Made by a program: the position numbers and the translations under genes. The notes below the pieces were generated by a model. The model did not search any database and was not told the origin of the DNA. It saw nothing but the letters and a program-made list of their open reading frames with translations. A DNA stretch of 64,000 nucleotides from assembly GCA_029204225.1 (NCBI GenBank), contig CM055108.1, positions 5,457,599 to 5,521,598 of the forward strand, in the 5' to 3' direction. Source of the stretch: Diphasiastrum complanatum (Eukaryota; Streptophyta; Lycopodiopsida; Lycopodiales; Lycopodiaceae). Positions 22,576 to 33,100 of this stretch are shown here, one piece after another (position 1 is the first letter of the stretch; each line of letters starts with the position of its first letter).

Positions 22576-24012
22576 GGGGGGATTGAAGACTCTAGCATCT
22601 TCATATCTGCATTGTCATCTAATCAAGATGATCAAGCATGGTATATTGACTTGGGAGCCACAAGACACATGACAGGTAACAAGAATTGGTTCAGTAGCTT
22701 GAAAGTGTTGGATAATGAAACATCCATTTCACAAGCAAATGGTGAGGTGTGCAAGATCAAGGGAATAGGCATTGTTTCAATCCAACTACCTGATGGCAAA
22801 AGCAGGATGATCAGGAAGGTACTTTACGTACCAGGTTTGAAGAAAAATCTACTTTCTGTTGGAGTCATTATTGATCAAAAGTTGAAAGTAGAATTCGCCC
22901 ATGATCGTTGCTTTGTAAAAGATGTGAACCAAAAGTTCAAAGTTATTGCGGATGGAGTAAGGGAGCCCAATACAAAATTGTACAGGTTGAATGCTACAAT
23001 TAAGGGGCAACATGGACTTGTATCGTCCATTCCATCACAAACTGAGTTGTGGCATAAGAGGCTTGGTCACTTGAACTTGGGAAGCCTCAGTTTGATGAGA
23101 AGATTGGAGATGGTAACAGGATTGCCTACCATAGAAGATCACTTGAAATCGATGTGCGAATCTTGTGTATATGGGAAGTAGCATCGAGAGAAGCTCAATA
23201 AAGGTGGTGTTGCAAGAGCAAAGAACATTCTGAATTTAATCCACACAGATTTATGCGGGCCTATGAGGACCATGTCCTTGGGTAAAGCCTTATATTTCAT
23301 GACCTTTATTGATAATATGTCACGTAAGACGTGGATCTATTTCTTGAAGAAGAAATCAGATGCATTTGACAACTTCAAGAGCTTCAAAGCATTGGTTGAA
23401 AATCAGACAGGTAGGAAGATCAAAGTTCTAAGATCATATAGTGGAGGTGAGTACAAGCCTAATGACTTCAATGATCTTTGTGACCAATGTGGGATTAAAA
23501 GACAATTTACGCAAGCTCACACTCCTGCTCTCAATGGTGTAGCTGAGCGCAAGAATCATACGATTGTGGAAAGTGACAGATCTATGCTAGCTGAGATGAA
23601 ACTACCAAAAGATTTTTGGTCAGAAGCATGCAGTACGGCAGTCTATCTTCAAAATAGAAGTCCTACCATTGCCATACCAAAAAAAACACCTGAGGAAGCA
23701 TTCACGAAGAAGAAGCCAAAGGTGAACCACTTGCGAATCTTTGGATGTAAGGCCTCTGTACACGTTCCTAAGGAAGAGAGACGTAAACTTGATGTAAAAG
23801 CTATCAAGTGCATATTCCTAGGATATGATAATCGTGTGAAGGGCTATAGATGTTTTGATCCAATGGAAAACAAAATCCATGTAAGTCGTGATGTTATCTT
23901 CGATGAATCCAAGATGTATGAAGACGAGGATGCTGAGAAGATAAATATATCCAGTGGAAAAGATGGTATAGTGAGGATACCACCTGATCATGATCCATTC
24001 ACTAACCTTCCA
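22576..24012 (+). pseudogene. copia III protease-integrase remnant
   Basis: Continuous with gag up to a TAG at 23179. The protease motif is WYIDLGATRHMTG, where D-S-G has become D-L-G. The pre-integrase motif LWHKRLGHLNLGSLSLMRRL is intact. The integrase core has its first Asp in IHTDLCGPM and its Glu in NGVAERKN, but the second catalytic Asp is Tyr (LRSYSGGEY). The C-terminal part (LRIFGCKASVHVP, KCIFLGYD, FDESKMYEDED) is open. The frame then runs into gypsy leader sequence and stops at 24042. RT is missing. Protease and integrase would both be catalytically dead even without the stop. Confidence 0.93.
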
Positions 24013-24013
24013 A

Positions 24014-24555
24014 GTTTTCCTTGGCAGAGTTTTAGCAGATAGTTAGCGGAAGTACTTCCGCTAAATTTGGCGGCCGAAATTTTTTTTTTTTTTTTTTTGG
24101 GCAGATTATTTCTAGCGCCCAAGTTCCAACCCTCCATCACCCATTTCCAGCTTGTTTGCAAATTCTCCAACGCTCGATTCCCTCATCTCTTTCGTCCGTT
24201 CCTCTTCCATTTTCAACCCTCTTTTCACTTTTGTTGGCAGGCTGTCCAACCGCTTCATACCTGTCACTTTCGTCCATTTTTATCTTTGTTTGCAGCCATT
24301 TTTCACATCTTGTTTGCAGGCTGTCCATCGCCCATCCTCAACCAAATTTTACGAAATTTCAACTCCGTTTGATATTCCAATTTGTCACTTGCCTCTTGGC
24401 TGTCCAGCGCAATTTTACAGCCTTCATTTTCACTTTTTTCATTTGCTGATTGTTGTCCTTTCTTAGTTGTGATAATAGTGATTTTAATAGACTAATTTGG
24501 GGTGACGACAAGAGTCCGCTCTCTCAAGTTTTCGTCTATTCCTTTCATTATCATT
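24014..24555 (+). other. Leader of gypsy copy A with perfect palindrome
   Basis: An untranslated leader that matches 37355-37960 of copy B. It starts TTTTCCTTGG and holds a perfect 22-bp palindrome at 24043-24064 (core AGCGGAAGTACTTCCGCT), an A/T run, and repeated GGCTGTCCA(A/G)C motifs. No protein coding is evident, although both strands are open in places. Confidence 0.75.
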
Positions 24556-27195
24556 ATGGCACATTCACCTACCCCGAGTGAGACTCAAGAAACCTTATCC
24601 GATCAGTTTCATCGCATGGATGAGACCCTTTCTGGCCTCGTTCTCTGCTTCGATACCGTTATGACCGGCTTTGCTACTATGCAGTCACAGATTGATTCTT
24701 TACAGCCTCATGGTCCTGGTAAAGTTCCTGTTTTTCCTTCATTTGGGACTCCCTCTCCATTTGGATTTCCATCTTCCTCTGCTAGTCAGCCTGGTGGTGG
24801 ACCGTTCATTCCACCTAACCCACATCCTGGTTTCTTTTCACGTCCCCCACTTCCTGAGCCACACTTTGCTCGAGACTTTCGTGATAGGGTACAGCTTGCT
24901 ACCTATTCCGGTTCCTCTGACGGAAACTTATTAGAGAATTGGTTTGCTAAACTTGACACATATTTTCATATCTACCCTAAGACTGATCCTCAGAAGATCC
25001 AGTTGGCTGCTTAACATTTAGATGGACGCGCCACCACGTGGTGGCGAGTTTATAGAGCTGATCCTGATCGGGATGGGCTCCATTTATGGCATACTTTTCG
25101 CCGTGACCTCCGTCATGTTATGATTGACCCTTAGTTGCTCGACCGCCAACGTGATAAATTCCGTAGTCTCACTCAGACTAGTGATCTTGCTTCTTATATA
25201 GATCAGTTTATCGAGCTTTCTTATCTTTTCACAGATCTACAGCCCACTGAACTTATTTCTCGTTACATTGTTGGGCTTCGTGGTGCTTTACATTATGATG
25301 TTTCTTCCTTCCGTCCTTCCACACTTGTTGAGGTGATGTCTCTTGCTAGTACTTTACAGCATAAGTACTCTGACACTCTTTCTTCTCGCTTCTCCTGACC
25401 CCATCCTTCCCGCTTCATCTTTTCCCACTACGTTCACCCCTACACCTGTCCCTTCTGTTCCAGCTCTCTCCATTGTCCCTTTGTCTCCTCGTCCTCCGAC
25501 TCCTCAACCTGCTTTTGTCCGACGTTACACGTCTGTAGAGTTCGTTGACCTTCAGCAGCAGCGTCTACGTCTGCAGAGTTCGCTGACCTTCAGCAGTAGC
25601 GTCTTTGCTTTCGTTGTAAGAGTCCTGACCATTTTGCCCGTGATTGCCGTCAGCCTCTCCCTACTACTACTGCTGTTTTTTACCATGAGGGCACTACTCC
25701 AGATGATTCCGATATCTACATTCATATTTATGATGAGTCTGACCTATCCTCTGAGCCTTCCACTGATTTACTTCCTGCTACTTGCCATGCTCAACTTGCC
25801 TATGCTACTTGGACAGGCCGTCCTAGTCCTCGCTCCATTCGGTTACATGTACGTATTACAGGTCGTGAGTATATTGCTTTAGTTGATACTGGCAGCACTC
25901 ATTCTTTTATTAGCAGTTATATCACTAGTCGGATCCGTGTTTCACCTGTTCCTGCTTCACAGCCTCTCACAGTTGAGGTTGTCAATTCCCATTCTTTTCT
26001 TAGTTCTCAGATGTTTCAGCATTTACCATACCGCATTGGAGATTTTTCTGGACAGGCAGATCTTTACATTATTCCTATGGAGCGTTATGATCTTATCCTT
26101 GCTGTTGATTGGTTTGTATCTCTTGGAGTTGTTACACTGGACTTGACATAGCAGACATTGACAATTGTACGTGATGCAGTTACACACTCACTTGTTGGCA
26201 TTGATTCTCAGGGAGGCTTCTAGTTGGTTACCGGATTACACTTGCGGCCAGTTCCGATGGGTCATCCGATTCTGCATCCATTTTTGGTGTATCCTATGAT
26301 GGATTGGTATGTCCATATGAGGCCTTTCTGAATGAGTTTTTCGGCTACAGTTTGTCAGTTGGGGCTAATTTCTAGATTTGTTGCTACTATTTTCATGCAT
26401 CATGTCTTTTTGGATGATGCAGTGATTTCTTGGACCTTCTGGAGCTTTTGGCATGCTGCTCTTCTCGTGATATGGGCCTTGAGGGTACCGTATGCCATTG
26501 CTACTTCTCATTCATGGTCCCTATGGATACCTTGGGCTTTTGACCATGTTGGTGCATATTTCTCCATTTCAGCTATCCTTTGTCAAGATGATCTCCTTGG
26601 TGCTAGTCTTCCAATGCTGCTATCTTTTCTTGGGGCACCTTGCACACATGGTTGATGGTTACGTGTATCATGCGGCTATTCGCGATGAGTGTCCACCTCT
26701 TTCCAATTTCCTTATTGGCTTCATGTTGCTGATGTAGTTCTACCTTCTCGGGCTTTTTGGATACCTTGGTATGATGTCCCTATCTTTTGGGCTGATCCTC
26801 TACCAGCTTGGGCATTACGGATACCTTGGCACTCCTGGTTGCTGCTTGATCTTCTTCTAGTTCCTTGGCATTCCTGGTTGTTTCATATTGCTTAGTTTCT
26901 GATGACGCGACTAAGATGTTCCCTTCGTCGCCAAGATGTTGATCCTGAGTTGTTCCCTTTCTTACCAACTGCCATGCACCAGGTTCGCCTTCACCATAGT
27001 CGGCGCTGCCGACAGATTCAGTTTTCAATCGATTGGGATGGTCGTCCTATTGAGGAGGCCATGTGGGAGCCTATTGATGTCTTTTATCATACGCCATCAC
27101 TTGCGGATCAGGATCGTGCTCTTGCTACACTTGTTGATTCCTCTACATCAGATGTTGATCTAGTTGTTGATGCACCAGGGCTTGTTGCTGTTTGA
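24556..27195 (+). pseudogene. Gag-protease-Trp-rich-chromodomain-like polyprotein relic (copy A)
   Basis: Starts at the ATG at 24556 (MAHSPTPSETQETLSDQFHR). Gag core LENWFAKLDTYFHIYPKTDP, RATTWWRVYRADPD and LRHVMIDP follow, with stops at 25012 and 25132. A CCHC knuckle CFRCKSPDHFARDC lies near 25606, and a retropepsin site [17 protein letters not shown] at about 25880, continuing [19 protein letters not shown]. The same frame continues without net shift from the knuckle to 27195, broken by stops at 26149, 26221, 26329, 26653, 26677 and 26893. After protease comes a Trp-rich part ([33 protein letters not shown], then IPWHSWLLLDLLLVPWHSWL). It ends FSIDWDGRPIEEAMWEPIDV, which resembles a chromodomain. 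RT, RNase H and integrase are not where they should be. Confidence 0.82.
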
Positions 27196-27240
27196 TCAGT
27201 TTCTTTCTGGCAATTGGATTTTTTTTTTGTATCGGGGAGA

Positions 27241-27681
27241 GTTATGGACTTGGCTCATTACATTCGCCGTGTCCATTTACATTTACTTTACTTTATGCAT
27301 AAGCAGGCCTTGGGCACTTTTTTATTCATTAGTGACACTTAGACTATATGGTTGGCCTTTGGCCTTATTATTCATTATTAGGCCATTTGGACATATTACT
27401 GGAGAGTGGGGGCCTTCTTGGAGGGCGCACTATTATCCCTCCTAGTTGGGCCCTAGCCACCGGAAGCTTCCTTTTAGGGCTTCCTCTTGGTTATAAGTAG
27501 GGAAACTGTGTCATTTGTTATTCAGCTGATGATATTGATCTCTCTCTTTAGTCTCCTTAATCTCTCTCTTTCCTGCTTTCTAGGGTTAAGTCTTGCTTAT
27601 GTGTTGCTTTCATAGCTTAAGTCTTGCTTATGTGATGCTTTCATAGCTTAGCTCTAGATCAGCTGTGGCTCTATTCGTAAC
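27241..27681 (+). repeat. LTR of gypsy copy A (3')
   Basis: Aligns with 36781-37185. Both begin GTTATGGACT and end TTCGTAAC. In copy A it follows a purine tract, as a 3' LTR should; in copy B it precedes a primer-binding site, as a 5' LTR should. The termini GTTA...TAAC are not the usual TG...CA. Confidence 0.88.
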
Positions 27682-28769
27682 TGTGTACATATACGTAATC
27701 TCGGCGCAATCCGAACGAAGTGACTGACATCGGGGGCCAATGGGTGGTCCGATGTTAGCTTAGAATTGAGTGGGAGCAGCTCATGGGGGGACCCATACCC
27801 CACGTTAAGCCTATGCACCTTTCGAGTATGGTCTAGCCTTGTCACGTTAGTGGATACGTTTCTGACGTGGCGACAGAGCCACCAGAAGTATTTGTAGATG
27901 CTCCATGATGCAAGTTCGAGCTACCAATCACCGGTCCTCTTGGAATGCTGTGAGAAGTATGGAGAGCTTTTGCTTTAGTGACATTGGGACAGGGCCACTG
28001 ACGTCGGAAATCACACCTTGACGTGTCTTCGGTTCGCATGGTGCCTAGGTTAATGGACCTCGAACAATGATTCCTCGCCCATTTCAGAGGGCGCCACATC
28101 TCGAACGTGGCGGGGATTACTTATTGTCAACAAACCTCTTACAAAACCTAGTACTTTGTTTCATCTTGGTTGACAATGAAGAATATTGCTAAATAGAAGG
28201 CCTATGAGACTCATTCTTTATTAGCTTCTTGAGCAATAGTAAACATAGTCATTAACATATATGTTTATAATCATTACAAACACTACCTCATTGACGCAAC
28301 ATTTTTCATTTCTATAGTTTCTACACTTTGAAGAGTAGGTGCCTTTTGTTGCTCTTAATTTTGAATCCATCATGGCCCAAAGGTTTGTTTGTCATTGTAT
28401 TATAATATGGCTCTTTGCAGTTGACATCAATTCAAATTGAAATTACCCTTACCTTGATTGTGAGTGATCATGCTTCTAGATGTCAAGAGAATTACCATGA
28501 CCAAAAATCCAACATGGTCAATTGATGGGCAACTTTTGTAGCTTTTCCAAAAACAACTAAAGCCTCCCAAGTCTTTATTTAAATCTAATTGTTAACAAGA
28601 GCGTAGATTCATCTTGTTGTTAACAAGATGATGTTTATTGGAAAAATGTAACAACAATTTCTCCTTTATTTCATATTATAGGCATATGCCAAGATTCATT
28701 TTGGGCCTCATATGCTCCTAGTAGTTTCTAGTAGGGGTAGCACGACCATCATATCACAATGATCGTATG
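27682..28769. other. No gene recognised
   Basis: 27700-28110 is moderately GC-rich with no clear coding. 28140-28769 is AT-rich and may be further antisense copia debris continuing the pre-integrase piece that follows, but I could not read it convincingly. Confidence 0.4.
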
Positions 28770-28935
28770 TGTAGTAGACCTTTCGACAGGTAGCTTGTGT
28801 TCTTTGTATATTGAACAAGCTTCACTCAGCTGACCACATCTTGCCAAGGACTTGGGAAACTAACTATAATCTCTTCTTGCACATTTCTCCAAGCTCTTGA
28901 AGTTAGGATGGCCCAACCTCTAATGCCAAACCTCC
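28770..28935 (-). pseudogene. Antisense copia pre-integrase fragment
   Basis: On the - strand a frame reads VWH-stop-RLGHPNFKSLEKCARRDYS and then CSIYKEHKLPVERST. This is the copia GAG-pre-integrase signature (LWHxRLGHPNFKSL) followed by remains of a Cys/Lys-rich zinc-binding stretch. Stops and loss of cysteines show long decay. No RT or LTR of this element is visible nearby. Confidence 0.65.
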
Positions 28936-30120
28936 ACTATTGACATTTCCTCCTTAACAGGCATTATACTTCCATAAGATTCAAGATGAGCAATTCAAAC
29001 ACTCTACCTTGTGATAATAAAGGGAAGGGATTATTTCTTCTTTCCATGATTTTTAATATATTCTCAAGTTACAAGAGGATGATTTAAGTGCATTGCTAAA
29101 ATTGCAGCATGGAGATTCATTTTATAATAATCACCATTCAAACCCTCCACAATGATTTCTATATCAAACTCGGATTTCCATATATGTAGGAACAATTTTT
29201 TTCTTTACATAACCAGGTGGGATAGAGAATAGGGTTGCTGAAAACAACTGAATCGCACAGTGAATGGGGTACTTGAAAACTGTGAAAATTTGGATTCTCT
29301 ACTATGTATAATATCTAATAAAATTTCAAAAATTACTTACGCTGTACATGATTTAAAATTCCAAGTTCTGATTCCATAAGACCTGATGATTTTTCCAAAA
29401 AGAAATAGTTCGATTCAAAGGCCTCACATTTGATTAAAATTGAGATTAGATTCAAATCGACTTGTGTATGATGGCCTCCAACCTCCCTAATCAGGTGGAA
29501 GAACCTTCTTCTCCAAGTCCAGGCCCTAAAAAGCCTTCTGTGTGACATGGATGGCTATTTAGAGCGATTGACTAGTACAGATAGCAAATGAGGCCCAGTG
29601 GCATCAGGCTCATAAATAATGCATGTAAGTTTTAGCTGCCTTTAAGATGATTCATCAAAAGTAATACTAAATTATAGGGGAAACTTGGTCATTCGAGTCA
29701 TTTGTCATTGCACATAGTTTTGGCTGTATCACAACCAGTACCTTATCTCACCCAATTTATAGAGTATGAAAAGTGAAGGAACACAATTGGAATGCCTTTG
29801 ACATAATGAATGTCACATCGTCAAATTGCAAAACCCTAACTGGTTAGATCTGATGATCTGAGCGAGTTGCCAAGCTATTCCTTGATGCATTTGCACTACT
29901 TCAACTGCAACCCTTCTGTACTGCATTAGAAACCCAATCAAATCTCTAAGCTACTGATTCCAGTTACACATATAGATAGATGCATATCAATGAAACCTGC
30001 AAGTTCAGAGATACTAAGGAAGATGGGATCGGCAAGGTAAGATCCAATTCATAGACATATTTATACTGAAAAAAAGTATTTTTGAGTCACATGACATCCA
30101 TGTTAAATACAATTGAACCA
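28936..30120. other. Kinase 3' flank; no gene recognised
   Basis: Contains the 3' UTR of the kinase gene (- strand, below 30121). Polyadenylation could not be placed. Other frames are short and unrecognised. Confidence 0.45.
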
Positions 30121-30179
30121 CTAAGGGAGTGGTTCTTGAACATTCCCCAGTCTGTTAAGATGGAGATAAGCATCGGTGC
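30121..30179 (-). CDS. PDK: PDK exon 6 (residues 350-368 and stop)
   Basis: Acceptor atgtgcag|GCACCG; stop TAG at 30123-30121. A 59-base terminal exon encoding [18 protein letters not shown], nearly the same as the C-terminus of known plant PDKs. Confidence 0.95.
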
Positions 30180-33100
30180 CTGCACATAACAAATGTTCTG
30201 TCAGGAATTCTCAGGGTATAGAGGTCATGAGTTTAGTGTGAATCCTCCAATTGAACAATCTCTCGATTTTAGTCCTTAATGAAATCAAGAAACATGAGAT
30301 AGTCAATATTAGAAGAATTGCCCTATGGCACATTTAACACGTTTTGATAACATATATGCATTTGAGTTGTTAAGCCCCCATTATAAACAGAAATGCAGCC
30401 TTTAACAGAATTCCAACCACCCCTTTTTCTCTCTATTCACCAAGAAGCATCGTATCGTCAATGGAAGCTTTACATATCTGATTCGAAAGGTCATAAAGGA
30501 TGCCTAACAAGTTTTTTTGAAAAACAAATAAGAAAACGAATAGGTACCTTCCTGAATATGTCTAGCAATCAGAATGGCTAAAAACTTTTCTTGTTAAGAT
30601 GTCTTGAACCTTGTTCATGGATTAAACTTTCCTCATATTTTTTTAAGATTCTTTTGTCTCAGAATTGATCCATGTCTGCATTTGCCAGTATCTCAAAACA
30701 TAAAATATGACCAGAGTTAGTTTTTTAAAATTATTTGAGCGGTCCAATTGCTCAATCATTTTTGTTATGTTGGTTGGTTCCTTTACTTTATGGGCAGCCA
30801 TGCAGCAACTTTTTGTATTAGGTTTCAGCTTCTCATTGATTGTCCATCTCCAACCACCACATAGAAACCAAAACATTCAACCTTCATAATATTTCCCTAC
30901 CAAATGCTTTTGCTGGCACTTATTTAAGATAACAAGGTGCTTGAAATATTAAAACAAAATGCATGCACTTACACACAAAACTATGTATACTCACATCTCA
31001 CAAACAACACTTTACTAGCCTCAAAAACTCAGCAAATGGAAGCATACCATAGCCTTCCATGGATATGACTTGCAAATCACCTCCAAAATAACGTGCATAC
31101 AAGCGACTGATTGGAAGACCATAGCCGTAACCTGCCATAACATTGGGTGTGTCTTGAATCTGCTCCCCATTTGCCAAAGGAGACTTGGCAGTAGTATATA
31201 AATAAGTCCATATTTTGGAGAGCCCACTCCGCGGAATACCGCCTCCTTCATCAGAAATCTACATACAAATCAAATCTTCAAGATATCGGTATCTTGTTAT
31301 TGCAACTGTGTCAAAAGCTAATGAATGGCCTAATTGAGAGGACTAATTTTTTTGATAGTTTGGTTGTCCTACAATTTTTTCAGGGAAAAGCAGAAGAATT
31401 TCAAAAACAAAAACATCCCGGAGAACCTAACCCTAACTATTCCAGAACACTTTCTGGAATGTGGGCTGCATCTATGGCATGTACATACAGAAAATTAATG
31501 TGTTCTAAAATTTTCATACAAGTTCACCAAACAAATACGCAGTTTAGAATGCACAGCACATAAACTACCACATATAACAAGAATGGACAGCAAACTGATC
31601 AATCAAATAGTAAAATCCAACTAAGATCACTTCATGAACATCAACCTTTGAGCAAGTAAAGACAACTGCAGATCCTCTTAACAACGAAAGGTCTCTCACA
31701 AATAAGTCAAATCACAGGAATAACGAATCGTGGAAAGCATGTGAGTTACTGTAATTATATTATATTGTTCTGGAGGCCCTTATGGGAACCTTTCAAAAAA
31801 ATCTAGGAAGCTACCAAAGCTTCCAAGAGGGTCCTGGATCATTTTTATGTGATTCACTGCAACTATGGCGGTGCTAACAGAAGTTAGCATTACTGTTCCC
31901 TGCTCAAAAACATGCCCCTCAATGTGGGCAAATAGAAGCAACTTATCGTGAACTACAAAGGCTGATATAGCCAGAGATGAAAATACCGATACCCTATGAC
32001 TAGGACAATGGATCATGTGCAGCTTGTGACTGAAATGGTAGAAAAACACATTTTAGCCTGGTCCCAAAGCATCATACTATGAGCAAACATATGAATAGAC
32101 TTCTCATCAATAAGGCTGCCATCTCACTGTACCATATAATGTATTTGGGTCAGTGTGCCACATTGTACCTGCACTTGAAGAATACAACCACATGCTGGTA
32201 ACAATAAGGAATGCTATGGATTGGTTGGAAGCTCAACATCATAGCTAACACGCCCAAGAGATATGTGACAAACTAACATGGAGGACGTCAAATGCTCTAG
32301 TGGGAATAGTTAGTTGTAGGAGGTGAATAACAAACAAGAATTTCCCACTTTTTATTCTATTTCCAACCTAAGCTTTAAAAGAATGTAAATATGACGACGG
32401 CAGGCAGAAAAATATTTCTATAAGTGGCTGTATTGAACTGTTCCACTCATTAGGGCAGGCAGAAAAAATCTCTTTAGGTGCTTGTATTGTATGATAGTAA
32501 AAGTTGTGTTATGTGACAGGAAATTTATGGACAGGTAGAAAAGGTTAGTAGAATCAGTGCTTCGCCTGTCCTCATGTACGTGAAATACTGCTCTCAAAAC
32601 TTAAAAATAAGACAATAAAGATTGTATAAAAATTTAGTATTTGTGCAACCAATTCCTTTGTTTGAGATTGGCCGTATAGAAGTTGGTGTAAAAAAAAGGG
32701 AGCTGCAAAATAAACATCTTGTTCCTCGTCAAACTCCACATTGGGGTGTCAATCAATAACGATATTATATCGATGTTGTATCCTTCATAGATAATCTTGT
32801 ACTGTTTGAATGATGTCTCTAGCACCAAAGAAGGAAACTAAAATGATTTGAGTATCATCAAGTAGCACCGGAATGCCTGTGAAAATATAAAAGGAGAGAC
32901 ACCCAATTACGGGCAAAATAACACGAAGAGCAAGAAAGGGATAGAAATATTACAAAGACGAATATCAATGATTAAGGTCTCACAAAGAATCATGTAGACA
33001 TGAAGCTTAGCTACTATAATGCTGAGTAAGCCTAAAAGCTATTCTCCAATCCATCAAGGTGTCAAATTAGAGGCTTGAGACCTATTTATATACAAAGCTA

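Larger units (their letters stand above)
20197..24012 (+). mobile_element. Ty1/copia retrotransposon III, 3'-truncated
   Basis: An inferred LTR (approximately 20197-20446) is followed by a canonical primer-binding site at 20447-20459 (TGGTATCAGAGCC), a long leader, gag, protease and integrase. The element ends near 24010, before RT, where it is joined to an unrelated Ty3/gypsy derivative. No 3' LTR exists. It belongs to the same family as copia fragment I. The left LTR edge is uncertain. Confidence 0.85.
24014..27681 (+). mobile_element. Non-autonomous Ty3/gypsy derivative, copy A
   Basis: Leader (24014-24555), gag, zinc knuckle, aspartic protease, Trp-rich segment, chromodomain-like tail, purine tract (27234-27240, CGGGGAG-A) and 3' LTR (27241-27681). 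There is no 5' LTR: the left end is fused to copia III. Leader, protease, part of the Trp-rich segment and LTR match copy B in the third kinase intron. No RT, RNase H or integrase core is visible. See the separate entry for the coding frame. Confidence 0.85.

Noticed and set aside
25343-25882. 179-codon hydrophobic frame in copy A
   Set aside because: Mostly out of frame with the protease and knuckle. Only its first part (Pro-rich linker) may be real gag linker after a local frameshift.
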